64,000 nucleotides of DNA from Turnera subulata (taxonomy: Eukaryota > Streptophyta > Magnoliopsida > Malpighiales > Passifloraceae), in NCBI GenBank assembly GCA_028386065.3, contig JAKUCV010001309.1, forward strand, positions 79,502 to 143,501. Direction: 5' to 3'. Below, piece after piece: positions 21,169-32,071 of this stretch (the first letter of the stretch is position 1; each line of letters opens with the position of its first letter). Under the pieces are notes generated by a model. That model was not told the origin of the DNA. It was given only the letters and a program-made list of their open reading frames with translations, and made no database searches. The translations under genes and the position numbers were made by a program.

Positions 21169-22369
21169 ATGAATTTTCCCACAAACAACCCTTGCCGACC
21201 CAACTTCAGCATCACCGACCATACCCCACGCTTTATGCCTGTGGCTAAGTTTACCGAGTACAATTCGGGATGGATTTCTGAAGAGAATCGCGCTAGGTTT
21301 GACAAGCTGATTAGGAGACCTCTAATTCCTACGAGGTACATTGATTTTGAGGTGGTTGAATCTTACAATCTTGAGGAGCCAATTGGCAAGTACCTTGCCA
21401 ACATAGGACTAGTCGATTTTTGCAAGAATAAGGAGCCGTCGTACGAGGAGCTTACTTATGAGTTTCTTGCTACTTTTGGGTATGACGTGGATCTCAAGGA
21501 CATTCATGATCCCGGCTATGTCAAGTTTCGGCTTGTAAGGAAAGACTGTAAGATGAGCTTAATTGATTTCAACAAGATTTTTGGTTTTGATGCCGAAGGA
21601 TGGCGAGTTCCTAGCTGTGGCTTTAACACAAGTCTCATGTGGAATACACTTTGCAGTACTTCATATGCGCGCTTCAAAGACTTGGCTAATGACTTGTGCA
21701 TTAAGGATAATGCACTGAGGTATTTACACAGAGTTTTGGCACACTCTTTCTTTTGGAAGAACCAAAGATGCACACATGGTGCAATGCGATGAGCTTTTTG
21801 TACTCTTTTGCATGGTACAAAAGTACAAATTCAATGGAGTACTTTGGTTGCTGCAAAATTTTGCTCATATTTGCAAAGGAGAAGGCGAGATAGCATGTGG
21901 AGGACTGATCACTGATATTGCAAAATTCTTAGGAATTAACCTAGATCCCTACACTTTAACCCCTTCTAACCCCGCACCTGAGACTGTGCATAAGCATGTT
22001 GCCGCAGCTATGGCCCTAGAACTCCATGAACCCATTGATCCATATCCTTTTAGTGATGAAGAAGAGGTTGATGAGGAATGCTTTTGTGTTAGCACACAAC
22101 CGATCCACCGTAAGCCACAATCGTCTATATCATCCGTGGAGACCGATTCCTCCAACTTCTTCGACTTTCTCATGGGATGGGAAGCTCAAGTCGATGGCAT
22201 CGCCAATCTCATCAAGACCACCGGCGAATTACTCTCTCAAATGGATAAGTTGGTTGACATTGTTGATAAGTTAGGGAGAGTCATGTGCAGTAAATTGGAT
22301 GAACAAGAGAAGACCATTGCGCAACTTAGGAAGAAGCTAGAGAACATAGAGAACAACCTTGTCGAGTAG
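21169..22369 (+). pseudogene. Athila extra ORF at the env position (frameshifted)
   Basis: The first frame runs 207 codons from ATG 21169 (MNFPTNNPCRPNFSITD) through VDLKDIHDPGYVKFRLVRKD to HSFFWKNQRCTH. A frameshift at about 21780 then moves the reading to the next frame, which runs to 22369 (VQCDELFVLFCM, HICKGEGEIACGGLITDIAK, ending in a heptad-like QLRKKLENIENNLVE). The whole resembles the Athila ORF1/Transposase_32-like proteins encoded 3' of pol. I see no signal peptide or membrane span, so env function is not supported. The C-terminal 60 residues look able to form a coiled coil. Confidence 0.85.
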
Positions 22370-24227
22370 TTTCATGCATCATCATTCTATGTGTTGTGTT
22401 TTTATTGCTTTATGTCTTTACTTTTATAGGATACAATAAATGCTAGTCATCCGCGTGGCAATTTAAATTTCATGTCAAATGTGTTTAATTTTGGTGTCAT
22501 GAACACCCAGTGGCAATGCAATTTCGATTTCTCTATCTCTCTTCTGGTTGATTCTTACTTTCTCTCTTACTTGGATTATCTTTTGTTATGTACTGTACAT
22601 GTTTCGATCTAAGTTTGAGGAGAGTGTCTCTCCTATGTGCCTATCTTTTTATCCTTTGTTTCCTTTCTTTCCAGGCCAATGAGGACGTTGTCCGGGGAAC
22701 AAATTTCTTTGCAATTTGTTTGTGTTTGTTTGTTTTGTGTCAATAAAGAGCATGTTTTTTAGGAGAGTATGCATATTTTTTATTCTAGATTACTTAGTAA
22801 AAAGCCCTTTTTCAAAAATTACTTTAAAAATCGTTTTCAACTTTACTTTTTCAAATTGATTTTCAAATTGTTTTCAAAATTGTTTTTCCAAAATTGTTTT
22901 CAAAAAATCGATAAAAAATAAAAAAATTAAAAACAATACCAAAAAGATTTTTTTCTTTATTTTTCAAATTATTTTCAAACCCACCATTTTATGATCAAGA
23001 TATTTTTGTTGATGGATAACCAAGAGAGTTACTTTGAGTTTTTGAAATCTTTTTCTTTTAGATGCAAGAAGTTTGATTTTTGATTGATCTTGTATTCATG
23101 CTTAGTTATGATGAATTCATGCAAGTTCTAGCATTCTTTGCCTAGCATTTTTTTCGACACCCTATGCATTATTTTTCAAAACTTTTGACGTCAACATATA
23201 TGTCCTAGAACAAGTTTTCAGAACTTTTCAAAGCGAATTTTTCTCATAGATGCTCAATGAAATAGATGATTTAGGCATTCTTTGTTTGAACCAACAAGCC
23301 AGTAAAAAGCCTACCCTTTATCATTATCCCTTGTTTAATCCCTTTGAGCCTAAATCATGGTAGCTATTTTTTTTCTTTACCCACATTTACCCACCTTTAA
23401 CCCTTTGAAGCCTTATGGCTACCATTCTTTTCTTTCATTATCCATACCCTAATTTTCAAAGTTCCTTAAGAGATTTTTGTTCTATATTTTTATCAAGATT
23501 CTTTCTATGATAAGTGCAATTATACCGTATCTTTTCACATCCAAGAAGGTCTATGCATTGAAGATGTTTGCACTTTCAATTGTTTCAAGTATGTTATGGA
23601 ATGTCAAGCACAAAAAGAAGAGAGAAAAAAAGGGGGAAAATCGTCAAAGTCGATTAAAAAAAAAAAAAGAGATGAGAAATTGCACAATCAATGGTTCCTG
23701 AAACAAGTTGAATTTTCTTTTGATGATCACATGATGGATGATCACAATCAATGGTTCCTGAAACAAGTTGAATTTTTGAACTTTGATTTCCTATATACCT
23801 TTTCTTTGATCAACCTTTACCCAAAAACCCATTACAACCCTTTGTAAAGTCCTATTGATCTTTTTAAGAGTGTTTATTCATAATAGTGGAGTTAAGTTCT
23901 GGAATTTTCCTATGGTACTAGTTTTTCAAATTTTCATGACGTCAATTCATTCTTGCATGCATACGGGAAATTGATTTTTGCTAAGTGATTTGTGTGAAAG
24001 CTTGTGCGGGTAAGTCTGACTATTGCATGGATGCTTTTTCATGAGATTTTCTTTCTTCCTTGGCATTTGATCTTAAATGATTACTCATAACCTCTTGGTG
24101 ATTATCTTGGAAGTCTTGATATGAATTCTTTTTGATTGTGTGATTTGGTGGAGATTTTCAAAACCCTCAATTGGTTTATTTTATTTTATTTTCTTGAGGA
24201 CAAGCAAAGTTTAAGTTTGAGGAGATT
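22370..24227 (+). other. Athila 3' noncoding region with duplicated PPT-like motif
   Basis: AT-rich, no gene. AAGTTTGAGGAGA occurs at 22611-22623 and again at 24213-24225, immediately before the 3' LTR, where it is the likely polypurine tract. A 59-bp direct repeat (CACAATCAATGGTTCCTGAA units at about 23683 and 23742) and a TTTTCAAAATTG-rich patch (22810-22920) are also present. Confidence 0.75.
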
Positions 24228-26076
24228 TGATAACATCTAAATGTTAGTGTTTTTATGATGGTTTTGAATGGCTTTTACTATGTATTCTTGGTCGATTATG
24301 TGTATAATCTTTATATTATCGTCTGTTTTCATACATTGTGTCAATTAGTACTTTAATTTTGCTGATTAAGTGTTTTTATTAGGAATTTATCATTTTTATT
24401 GAAGAAAGGAAGCTTTTTAGCCAAGTTTGGAAACCAGACCCAATTTAGGAAACTTTCTGCAGTGAGCATAGCTGACTATTTTAAAGATTTCGGGAGTTCT
24501 AAGCATTGAAATTAAGTGAGACCAATTGGATATGAAACTAGACTTCAAGAGGTTTCTATGGATTAAATTTCATAATTTTTGGACGAGTCTACAATGAGCA
24601 GTAATTATTTTAATCCAGCCCAGGATGCAGATTTTTCTGTGACAAACCAGGCCCAGTGTTTCAGTGATATCTTGAGCTACAGAAGTCCAATTGAAGAGAT
24701 ATTTTTATGTAAAGAAATCTTAGAGAATTATCTAGAACTTTGTAGAAGATCCCTATGCCCAGTTTGGACGTATTCTCGGAGTTAAGTGCCGTGCAAGTTT
24801 CGGGAGAGAAAACAGGAAAAAGTCCAACTTGGAGTGCAAGTCAAGAATTCAATTTCCATTGAAAGTAGGAGAGCCCCCCCACCATCTTCCAGCAGCTAAA
24901 GACAATATAAAAGGACCCCCTAGGTCAACATATTCATGAGGCAAAAGTCAGAGGGCGAAGCTCTGCCGAATTGGTTAGTTATTAGGTCACACCCACTAGT
25001 AGGGTTAGGGTTTTTACTCTTTTGGATCCTCTAGGTGGTGCCGAATTTCTTATCCATTTTTAAAGGTTATTCCCCACAACAATTCAACGTTTTTTCAGCA
25101 AGATTTGAAGGTTTTAAAGTCACAAAATCACCAGCCCAATTGCTGCAGAAGTCGTCACCAGAGGAGCACAAGTCGACGCCATCATCACCAACACAGATTG
25201 GCTACCCGACTTCACTACTCTCTTTTTTATTCAATTTTCTTTCTGTTTAATTATTTACTTGATGAATTCTTGTGAGATTTTGATGATTTGTTATTTTATT
25301 ATGATGAACTAATTCTCTAATCTAGGTTTAGGGATGTAGCCAATTACTTCTACGGTTTTATTATATATGAGTTGATGTTTATTCAATTGATTGTGTCGAT
25401 TGTTCATTCTATGTGTGCCGAATTTTATATCTACTTTGGATTGATTCTTATTGATTGCAACATGCGAGAGCTGCGTGATTTATATGATGATACCTAGAAG
25501 AACATAGATTGATTGATGCTAAAATATGCGAGAGCTGATAGTTTCTTAGGGCTTGATTGATTGTTTTGTGCTTAATGAGTTTAGTATTGATGCTAGGCTA
25601 TGCGAGAGCTGAGGATTTAATCTTTGCTGAATATTTGAGTCAACATGCGAGAGCTGAGGATTAAGACATTAGAAACAATTGCCCACAATCACACATCAAT
25701 AGGAGATATCGATTCCATGCATAATAAACCTAGATAGTAGTTGTGTGAACCCCGATTTCCTAGATTGCTTTAGATATTGATAGAACTTCACTTTAGATTA
25801 AGTCTGCGATTTTATTTCTTTTTCTTCTAGCCTAGTCGACATCACCCTACACCATTTTTTATCTGATTTGCCTAGATAATCGTAAGTTGTGACATTAGGT
25901 AGTACTTATTTCCCTTGTTCCGTGGATCGACCTTGATTAGACTACTACACTATATAGTACACTGTGCGCTTGCAGTTAACAATTATTGCGTTTAGTCGTG
26001 AGTTATTTGTGTGTCGTGTTGTGAATTGATCAAGAATTATAAATTTGAAAAAGTCACGCGTAAATAAAACGCATCA
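24228..26076 (+). repeat. 3' LTR of Athila-type element
   Basis: 1849 bp, TGATAACATC...AACGCATCA, matching the 5' LTR along its length with scattered substitutions and small indels. It is followed by AGCTTTTCT, which is also the first 9 bases of the internal region after the 5' LTR. Confidence 0.93.
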
Positions 26077-26103
26077 AGCTTTTCTAGGGGGATATCCTCC
26101 GTG

Positions 26104-27482
26104 TTGGCCTTCATGAGGGTACCCTATTCTCGGTTTTAGGTTTTCGGAACCAAATTGTGCGTCATGAGAGGTCCATAGGCGAAGTTCCCTTGCTCTCTAG
26201 AGATGAGGAGGGAATCTTTAGAGCTTTGTGTGCCGATGAAACCCCTTACGACATCTGATCTTTAGCACGGGGAGAGTTGATCATTGTAGGGAAAGGTGGT
26301 TTTCAAAATTTTCCTAATTGTTTGATCATAACAACTGATTTGTTTGTGATGTCTTGCGTTTTTTGTTTATGCCAGGAACTTCCGATTCTATAGACGACGA
26401 GAGGACTTCCTCTAGTGAGATGGCAGGTGGTGGACGCTCCTATGTAGGCTCCCGAGGTCGTTCTCCGGGTCTATCCTCTCTCCGAGAGCGTTTTGGGAAG
26501 AGAAAGGAACCTGTTTTGATTGAAAAGTCCCCTGCGAAGGTCGCCCGTGCTTTCGTCAAGGTTCCTTCGGGGTTTACTAGAGGTCCATCTAGGGCCGACA
26601 CCACCTCTCTTTTGCGATCTGCCCGCAAGGGAGAGAAGGATGGCGATTGCTCTCAGCTTCCCAAGAACGGTGCAAACACGACGCGTCCTCTTTCTTCTAA
26701 TGAGGCGAAGGAGTTGGGGTTCCCGGCCTTGTGCGATGTGATGTTTGATCCTTATGATACCCGTAGCGGTTTCTATGCAATGGACAACATTGTCAGCCGT
26801 TATGCGGCAGGGGCCTCTTCTTTAGAGAAGGTGCAGAGCGAGGACTTGAAGAAGACCATCGTTAACCACGCGGCGGAGTCGTAGAGGGTAGCTACTGAGA
26901 CCTTTGTTTTTGTTTTTGTTTTCTTTCTCTGAATATTCAGGTTTTGAGGATGTTCTTTTTCCTTTTTAGTCCTTCCTTCGCTCTCGCTCGTGGTACGATC
27001 GGTTCACTCGCCTGATCGACGACCGAGACGAGGCTGAGAAGAAAGCGACGAACCTGAAGAAGGAGTGTGACCGTCTGCGGGGCATGTATGACAAGTATTA
27101 TAGCAACTATAAGGATCTCCTTCAGGAAGGAAATCCTAAGGTGCTGAAGCAAGACTTAGAGAAGGCCCGTGAAGAGGGTGCCTTCAAAGATGGCAAGATC
27201 GCGTCCATGCAGAAGGAGATTGATGCCTTCATGGAATTGACTGATGAGCACTTGGAGAAGTTAACCGCCAAGCATCGTCAAGATTTCTTGGCCAAATATC
27301 CGGGCTCGGATGTTTCTTTTATCACGGTGGAGCTGCCTCTAGAGAGGGGGAACGAGCCTACCTTTGACGGCCTAGTGGAGGAGTTGTTTGCTACCCCCGA
27401 GTATGTGGATCTTGATCTTCCTGAGGGGGAATGTTGGCGGTATCAGCACGGCAGCCCCTGTCGAGAACCTGAGTGCTCTTGA
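26104..27482 (+). pseudogene. Extra ORF, antisense to the Tat element
   Basis: Three open blocks on the plus strand look like exons. Block a, 26104-26258, reads GLHEGTLFSVLGFRNQIVRH and on to DETPYDI then a stop. Block b, from about 26377 (after TTTATGCCAG) to 26884, reads TSDSIDDERTSSSEMAGGGR..., with a basic Ser/Arg-rich stretch and ending NHAAES. Block c, 26970 (after CCTTTTTAG) to 27482, reads SFLRSRSWYDRFTRLIDDRD followed by a long Lys/Glu-rich coiled-coil segment and an acidic tail. I do not know its function. Its position (3' of pol, opposite strand, intron-like gaps) fits the antisense ORFs reported for Tat-lineage elements. The b-to-c junction does not splice cleanly in frame, so the model is provisional. 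Confidence 0.6.
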
Positions 27483-28370
27483 CTCCCAGCTAGAGGAAGG
27501 GCAATTCCCTTCAGTTTAGTGCCCTTTGGGCACCCTGTTAGTACCCTCTTCTGTGTGAGGGGTTTTGTTTCTAGTTCTTGTAAGTCGTTTTTTATGTGTA
27601 CGACTGGGTGCAACTTGTTTTTTTCTTTTAAATTGGGTTGTTGTAAGATCTGGAACCTTTTATCATGTTCTCTTTACTAGTGTTGTTTCTATATGTTATC
27701 TGCTTGTATGTTATTTGCGTGTATGTAATATATGTGTATGTACGCCTCTTGCCCTGTCGGCGTTTGCCGTACGGGGATTTCTTTTAATGCAAGTGGTTTT
27801 TCATGATTGATCCAAAAGATTTCTTCCAAGAAGGCGACTTCATGGATCGCTCGTAATTTTCTTGGGAATGATTCTTCACAGGTTCCCTATGACGAGGGCC
27901 TCAGCCCACTAAGCACCTTTTATGATCATGCAAAATAAGGCGTCAGAATGCGAAATTTCATTGCAAAAAATAAACAGTGAATGGGGATTTCGAGCCGGTA
28001 ATGCTTCCGTGATGGGCAAACCCGGCAGCCCCTTAAGTACGTAGGAAGCATTTGAGGGAAGCTTCTATACATTTGCGGGAGGGTTCTAGGCGTGCCCTTT
28101 CTTATGGACGGGTTAGAGAGCATGAGCTTGTGAATGGGATTCTCGAAACTAAGTCCATGTTTCACGTTGGGACGCTATCCTTTAAGGAAGGGCAAGTCTA
28201 AGACCAAGTATCCCCTGGTTCCGCTCCCCTAGAGGAGTGGTTCTGGAGCTTCCTCTCCTTGGTTCTGATGTAGTCATGAGGGGTATTCGGAACACCAGGC
28301 GTCCCAGGTTGGTTTGAAATCCTCACTTAGAGGAGAGGACCAAACTCACAAAGGTATTTCTATTGTGGAG
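27483..28370. other. Tat 3' noncoding region
   Basis: No gene seen. TG-rich around 27560-27760; otherwise unremarkable up to the tandem repeats. Confidence 0.6.
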
Positions 28371-28940
28371 GCTCGGTAAAGCCATAGGATCTTTCTTAAA
28401 GCGTTCGCAAGATAGATGTCCCAAATGTAGGGCATCCCAAATGGTTGGGAGTCTTTAGAATGGGAAAAATGTCCATAAAAGGAGCATTTTATAAGGGGTG
28501 TCATAAGTGGAGGGCACCCCAAACGATTGGTAGTCCCCTTCCAACGGAAGAACGGTCACAGGATAAACATTTTGTGAAGGGTGCCCCAAGCGGAGGGCGT
28601 CCCATATGATTTAGAGCCCCTTTGGAACGGGGAAAAGGTTCACAAGATAAATGTTTTGTGAAAGGTTCCCCCACAGTGGGCGTCCCATGTGATTTAGAGC
28701 CCCTTTGGAACGCGAAAAATGTTCACAAGATAAACATTTTGTGAAGGGTGCCCCACGGTGAGCGTCCCATGTGATTTAGAGCCCCTTTGGAACGAGGAAA
28801 AAGTTCACAAGATAAACGTTTTGTGAAGGGTGCCCCAAGCGGTGGGCGTCCCATATGATTTAGAGCCCCTTAGGAACGGGGAAAACGTTCACAAGATAAA
28901 TGTTTTGTGAATGGTGCCTCAAGCGGTGGGCGTCCCAGAA
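28371..28940 (-). repeat. About 83-bp tandem repeat array in the Tat 3' region
   Basis: The phrase GATTTAGAGCCCCTTTGGAA recurs at 28608, 28691, 28773 and 28857 (last copy with one change), spacing 83, 82 and 84. Each unit also has TTCACAAGATAAA and TTTTGTGAAGGGTGCCCC. Two or three more diverged units lie at 28371-28600 (CATCCCAAATGGTTGGGAGT, CACCCCAAACGATTGG). Roughly six to seven units in all. Confidence 0.9.
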
Positions 28941-29121
28941 GTATTCGCACTTTTAGTACAAAAGAGAGAAATTTTATTTAAGAAGAGCCTTAGGTTTACA
29001 ACGCTTTAGAAGGCACAAAATAGGCTTTGCTTTTTAATAAGGGTACATAAATCCTTTTCAGGGGAAGGCTACCCATGCAATCGAGAGAATCCACTCGGGG
29101 AGATAGAAAATCTTCAAATTT

Positions 29122-31684
29122 TCACCATTCCAGGGAGTGGGGCAAGAGCTTCCCCAATTTTCCCTCTAGGTGGTAAGCCCCTTTGCGAATGACTCGTGCT
29201 ACTTTATAGGGTCTTTCCCATTTGGGGTCGGGTTTCCCCATGTGGGTCGCTCGACTAGTGGCCTCTACTTTCCGGAGCACATTATCTCCATCTTTGAAGG
29301 CATGTTCCTTTACTCTAGAGTTATGGAACTTGGCTGCCTTTATTTTTTGCAGCGAGGCCCGGAGGGAAGCTGTTTCTCTTGCTTCCTCAATCAGGTCTAG
29401 CTCTGCGCGGATGGCGCTTTCGTTGTTTTGAGGGGAGTAGTCGGTCATCCGGGGAGTGGGAAACATTTTCTCCGCCGGGGTGATAGCATCTGTCCCCAAA
29501 GGTAACGTTTGATGGGGTCCATCCAGGAAGTTACCTGTCGTATCACCAGAGCTTGTTCTCGACCAATGCTGGGGTGGTCTAGCTATTCCATAAGTACCTC
29601 AGGACGTAACTCAATGTCTGGCAGGTTTATGACTTTGGATAGAATGTTGGCATCCTGATTCCATTCCCAGGGGACGTGCCGAACGACCACAGGCCCCCCT
29701 TCTACAGTGGCCCTAGAGGGAAGCTTCTTGACCTCGGCTAGATACAAGGTGAGCTTAGGGTCTCTTGCTTTGTAGGCCCTATTTACTTGTGAGACCATGA
29801 GCTGTGAGTCGGAGTTTACTTCCAAAAGATTGGCTCCAACCTCAGAGGCCAGGGACAGTCCTGCAATCAACGCCTTGTATTCAGCTTGGTTGTTCGTGAC
29901 TGGAAAATTGAGCCTCAAGGCGTAGTAGATGCGGTGCCCAGAAGGGCTCTCGAGGACTGCTCCCGCGCCAGCTCCAGCGGGATTAGAGGGTCCGTCTACG
30001 GAGAGTTTCCAGGTTCCCTCTGTAGGCTTCTCGGGAGTTTTTGAAAAAGTACATTCAGCCACGACGTCTGCCAGTGCTTGGGCTTTAATGGTCGTTCGAG
30101 GTTTGTAAGTTGTGTCGAACTCGCTGAGCTCATTGCTCCAATTGACCTTCCTTTCGGCAGTCTCTGGTTGGTGCAAGGTCTGCCGAAGCGATAAATCAGT
30201 GAGTACCTCAATGCGATGAGCTTGGAAATATGGTTTCATCTTCCTCGCAGAGAGTACTAAGGCAAAAGCTGCCTCTTCGACTCGGAGATAGCGTGTTTCC
30301 GCCCCTCTAAATACATGGCTCACATAATACACGGGTCGCTGCTTCCCCTTCTGGTTTCCTACTAGTACGGAGCTGACCGTTGCGTCTGTCACCCCAAGAT
30401 ACAAGTGCAAAACGGGACCTGTCTCAGGGCTTATGAGGAGAGGGGGTGAGGTGAGGTATTTTTTCAACGATGAGAATGCTTCCTCGCATTTGTTGTTCCA
30501 TTCGAATGTCGGGGCTTTCCTAAGTGTCTTAAAGAAGGGGAGGCATTTGTCGATCGATTTGGAGATAAATCGCTTTAGGGCCACGATGCGGCCTGCTAGT
30601 GTTTGGACGTCCTTAACGTTCTTGGGAGGAGGCATATCTATGATTACCCTCAATTTTTCAGGGTTGGCTTGTATTCCCTCTTTACTCACAAGGTACCCCA
30701 AGAATCGAGCACTTGGCGGGATTGAGCTTCATCCGGTATCCTTGTAATACTTAGAGAACTTCCTCCAAATCTTTGAGATGTTGCTGAAAGGTTCGACTTT
30801 TGATCAGCATGTCGTCAACGTATGCTTCCACGTTTCTCCCTATTTGGCCTGCGAGGATCCAATTAATGGTCCTTTGGTAGGTGGCTCCTACGTTCTTTAG
30901 GCCCAAGGGCATCCGATAACACTAGGTCCCCTGATCGGTGATGAAGGACGTTTTTTCCTCATCTTCAAGATCCATTGGTATTTAGTGGTACCCCGCATTG
31001 GCATCCAAGGAGCTCAGGTATTCGTACCCTGATACGGTGTCCACTAGTTGGTCGATTCGGGGCAGAGGGTAGCAATCCTTGGGACACGCCTTGTTGAGGT
31101 CGGTAAAGTCGACGCACATGCGCCACTTCCCATTTGTGTTTTTTGCCATTACCACATTTGCGAGCCACTCCGGATATTGCACCTCTCGTATGTACCCGAC
31201 GGCTAGTAGGTTGCCTACCTCCTGCTAGAGGGCGTCACACCTTTCTTTGGCAAATTCTCTCTTTTTTTGCGCCACTGACTTATGGTTAGGTTCCATGTTT
31301 AGCGAATGTTTGGCCACGTTTGGGGACATTCCAGGCATCACGGTCCCTTCCCACGCGAATTCGTCCTGGAATGTCTGCAGAAGGACCCGTAGGCTTTCTA
31401 CTTGCTGGGCGTCAAGGTTCCTTCCCCGGCGGGTTACCCTTGAGGGGTTTTCCGGGCACACGACCAAATCCACCATGGGCTTAGTGTGGGTACGCTGTTC
31501 CAGTGCAATGTCCTTAGTTCTCCCACCATACTGGCAGCTTTCCTGGATGACCCCAAGGCATGTCCCGTCTACGTCCAGATTATTAAGCTTTCGGGCCAGT
31601 TTCTGGTCCCCTTTGACCAATGTTATTCCCTCAGGAGTCAGGAACCTTATAGCCAAGTACTTTTAATGTATGAGGCCTCGAAGT
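29122..31684 (-). pseudogene. Tat pol relic: RT, two RNase H domains, integrase tail only
   Basis: Minus strand, from about 31656: MAIRFLTPEGITLVKGDQ, then RT blocks YPEWLANVVMAKNTNGKW and MCVDFTDLNKACPKDCYPLP, the active site EAYVDDMLIKS (near 30810), and RT end NPAKC. An open stretch 30701-29583 (372 codons) carries LGYLVSKEGIQANPEKL, the first RNase H (LHLYLGVTDATVSSVLVGNQ), and a second, archaeal-like RNase H (LSVDGPSNPAGAGAGAVLES, NNQAEYKALIAGL, NSDSQLMVSQV). The frame then reaches GTDAITPAEKMFPTPRMT, the end of the integrase core, and KWERPYKVARVIRKGAYHLE, the C-terminal module. The integrase zinc finger and most of the DDE core are gone; the deletion joins near 29505-29520. Stops lie at the start of the RT region (31225, 30982) and around the YVDD block. 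Confidence 0.88.
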
Positions 31685-32071
31685 CTACCAGGAAAGCTTG
31701 CCTAAAATGGCGTTGTAGGAGGTTCCTATTTTACAGACCACAAACGTCTGTGTTTTTGTGAGGATTTGGGGTGCTCGCCCCATCGTGAGTGGCAGGTCTA
31801 TGCTGCCCCAGACATCTAGCTGTTTCCTTCCTGCCCCAAATAGCAGTATTTGTTCACTGCGGATTTGGTCCATGCCAATTCCCATCTGCCTCAAGACGTT
31901 TGGCTCTATGAGGTTGAACACAGAACCTGTGTCCACCAGTACCCTCATTATCGCGTTGTTCCCGAGGGTCATTTCTATCACAAGGGCATCATCGTGAGTC
32001 AGCTCTACTCCCTCACAGTCAGACTCCTTGAAGCACACCTGGTTGGGTTTGGTAGCCTTGGGGAGCTTCAA
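31685..32071 (-). pseudogene. Tat aspartic protease relic
   Basis: The minus-strand frame reads VELTHDDALVIEMTLGNNA, then MRVLVDTGSVFNLIEPNVLR, carrying the aspartic protease DTGS motif (family form VDTGSSxNI), and ends NAILGKLSW. It overlaps the gag stop by four bases (TTGA) in another frame, so it would need a frameshift. It processes the polyprotein in intact elements. Confidence 0.85.

Larger units (their letters stand above)
14517..26076 (+). mobile_element. Athila-type Ty3/gypsy element with internal RT deletion
   Basis: The element has two long LTRs (14517-16359 and 24228-26076) bounded by TGAT...ATCA, and a tRNA-Asp-type primer site (TGGCGCCGTTGCCG) just inside the first. Order: gag, protease, (RT and RNase H missing), integrase, a noncoding spacer, then the Athila-type extra ORF at the env position, then about 1.9 kb of noncoding sequence and the 3' LTR. 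All coding parts have stops or frameshifts. The LTRs differ at about a dozen places in their first 200 bases, so it is not a fresh insertion. The bases after the right LTR do not match those before the left one (see findings). Confidence 0.92.

Noticed and set aside
21169..22369. Envelope gene of an endogenous retrovirus
   Set aside because: It is at the env position but has no visible signal peptide or membrane span, and the wording fits the Athila extra ORF.
14510..26090. Simple Athila insertion with target duplication
   Set aside because: The 5 bases before 14517 (AAACC) do not match those after 26076 (AGCTT).
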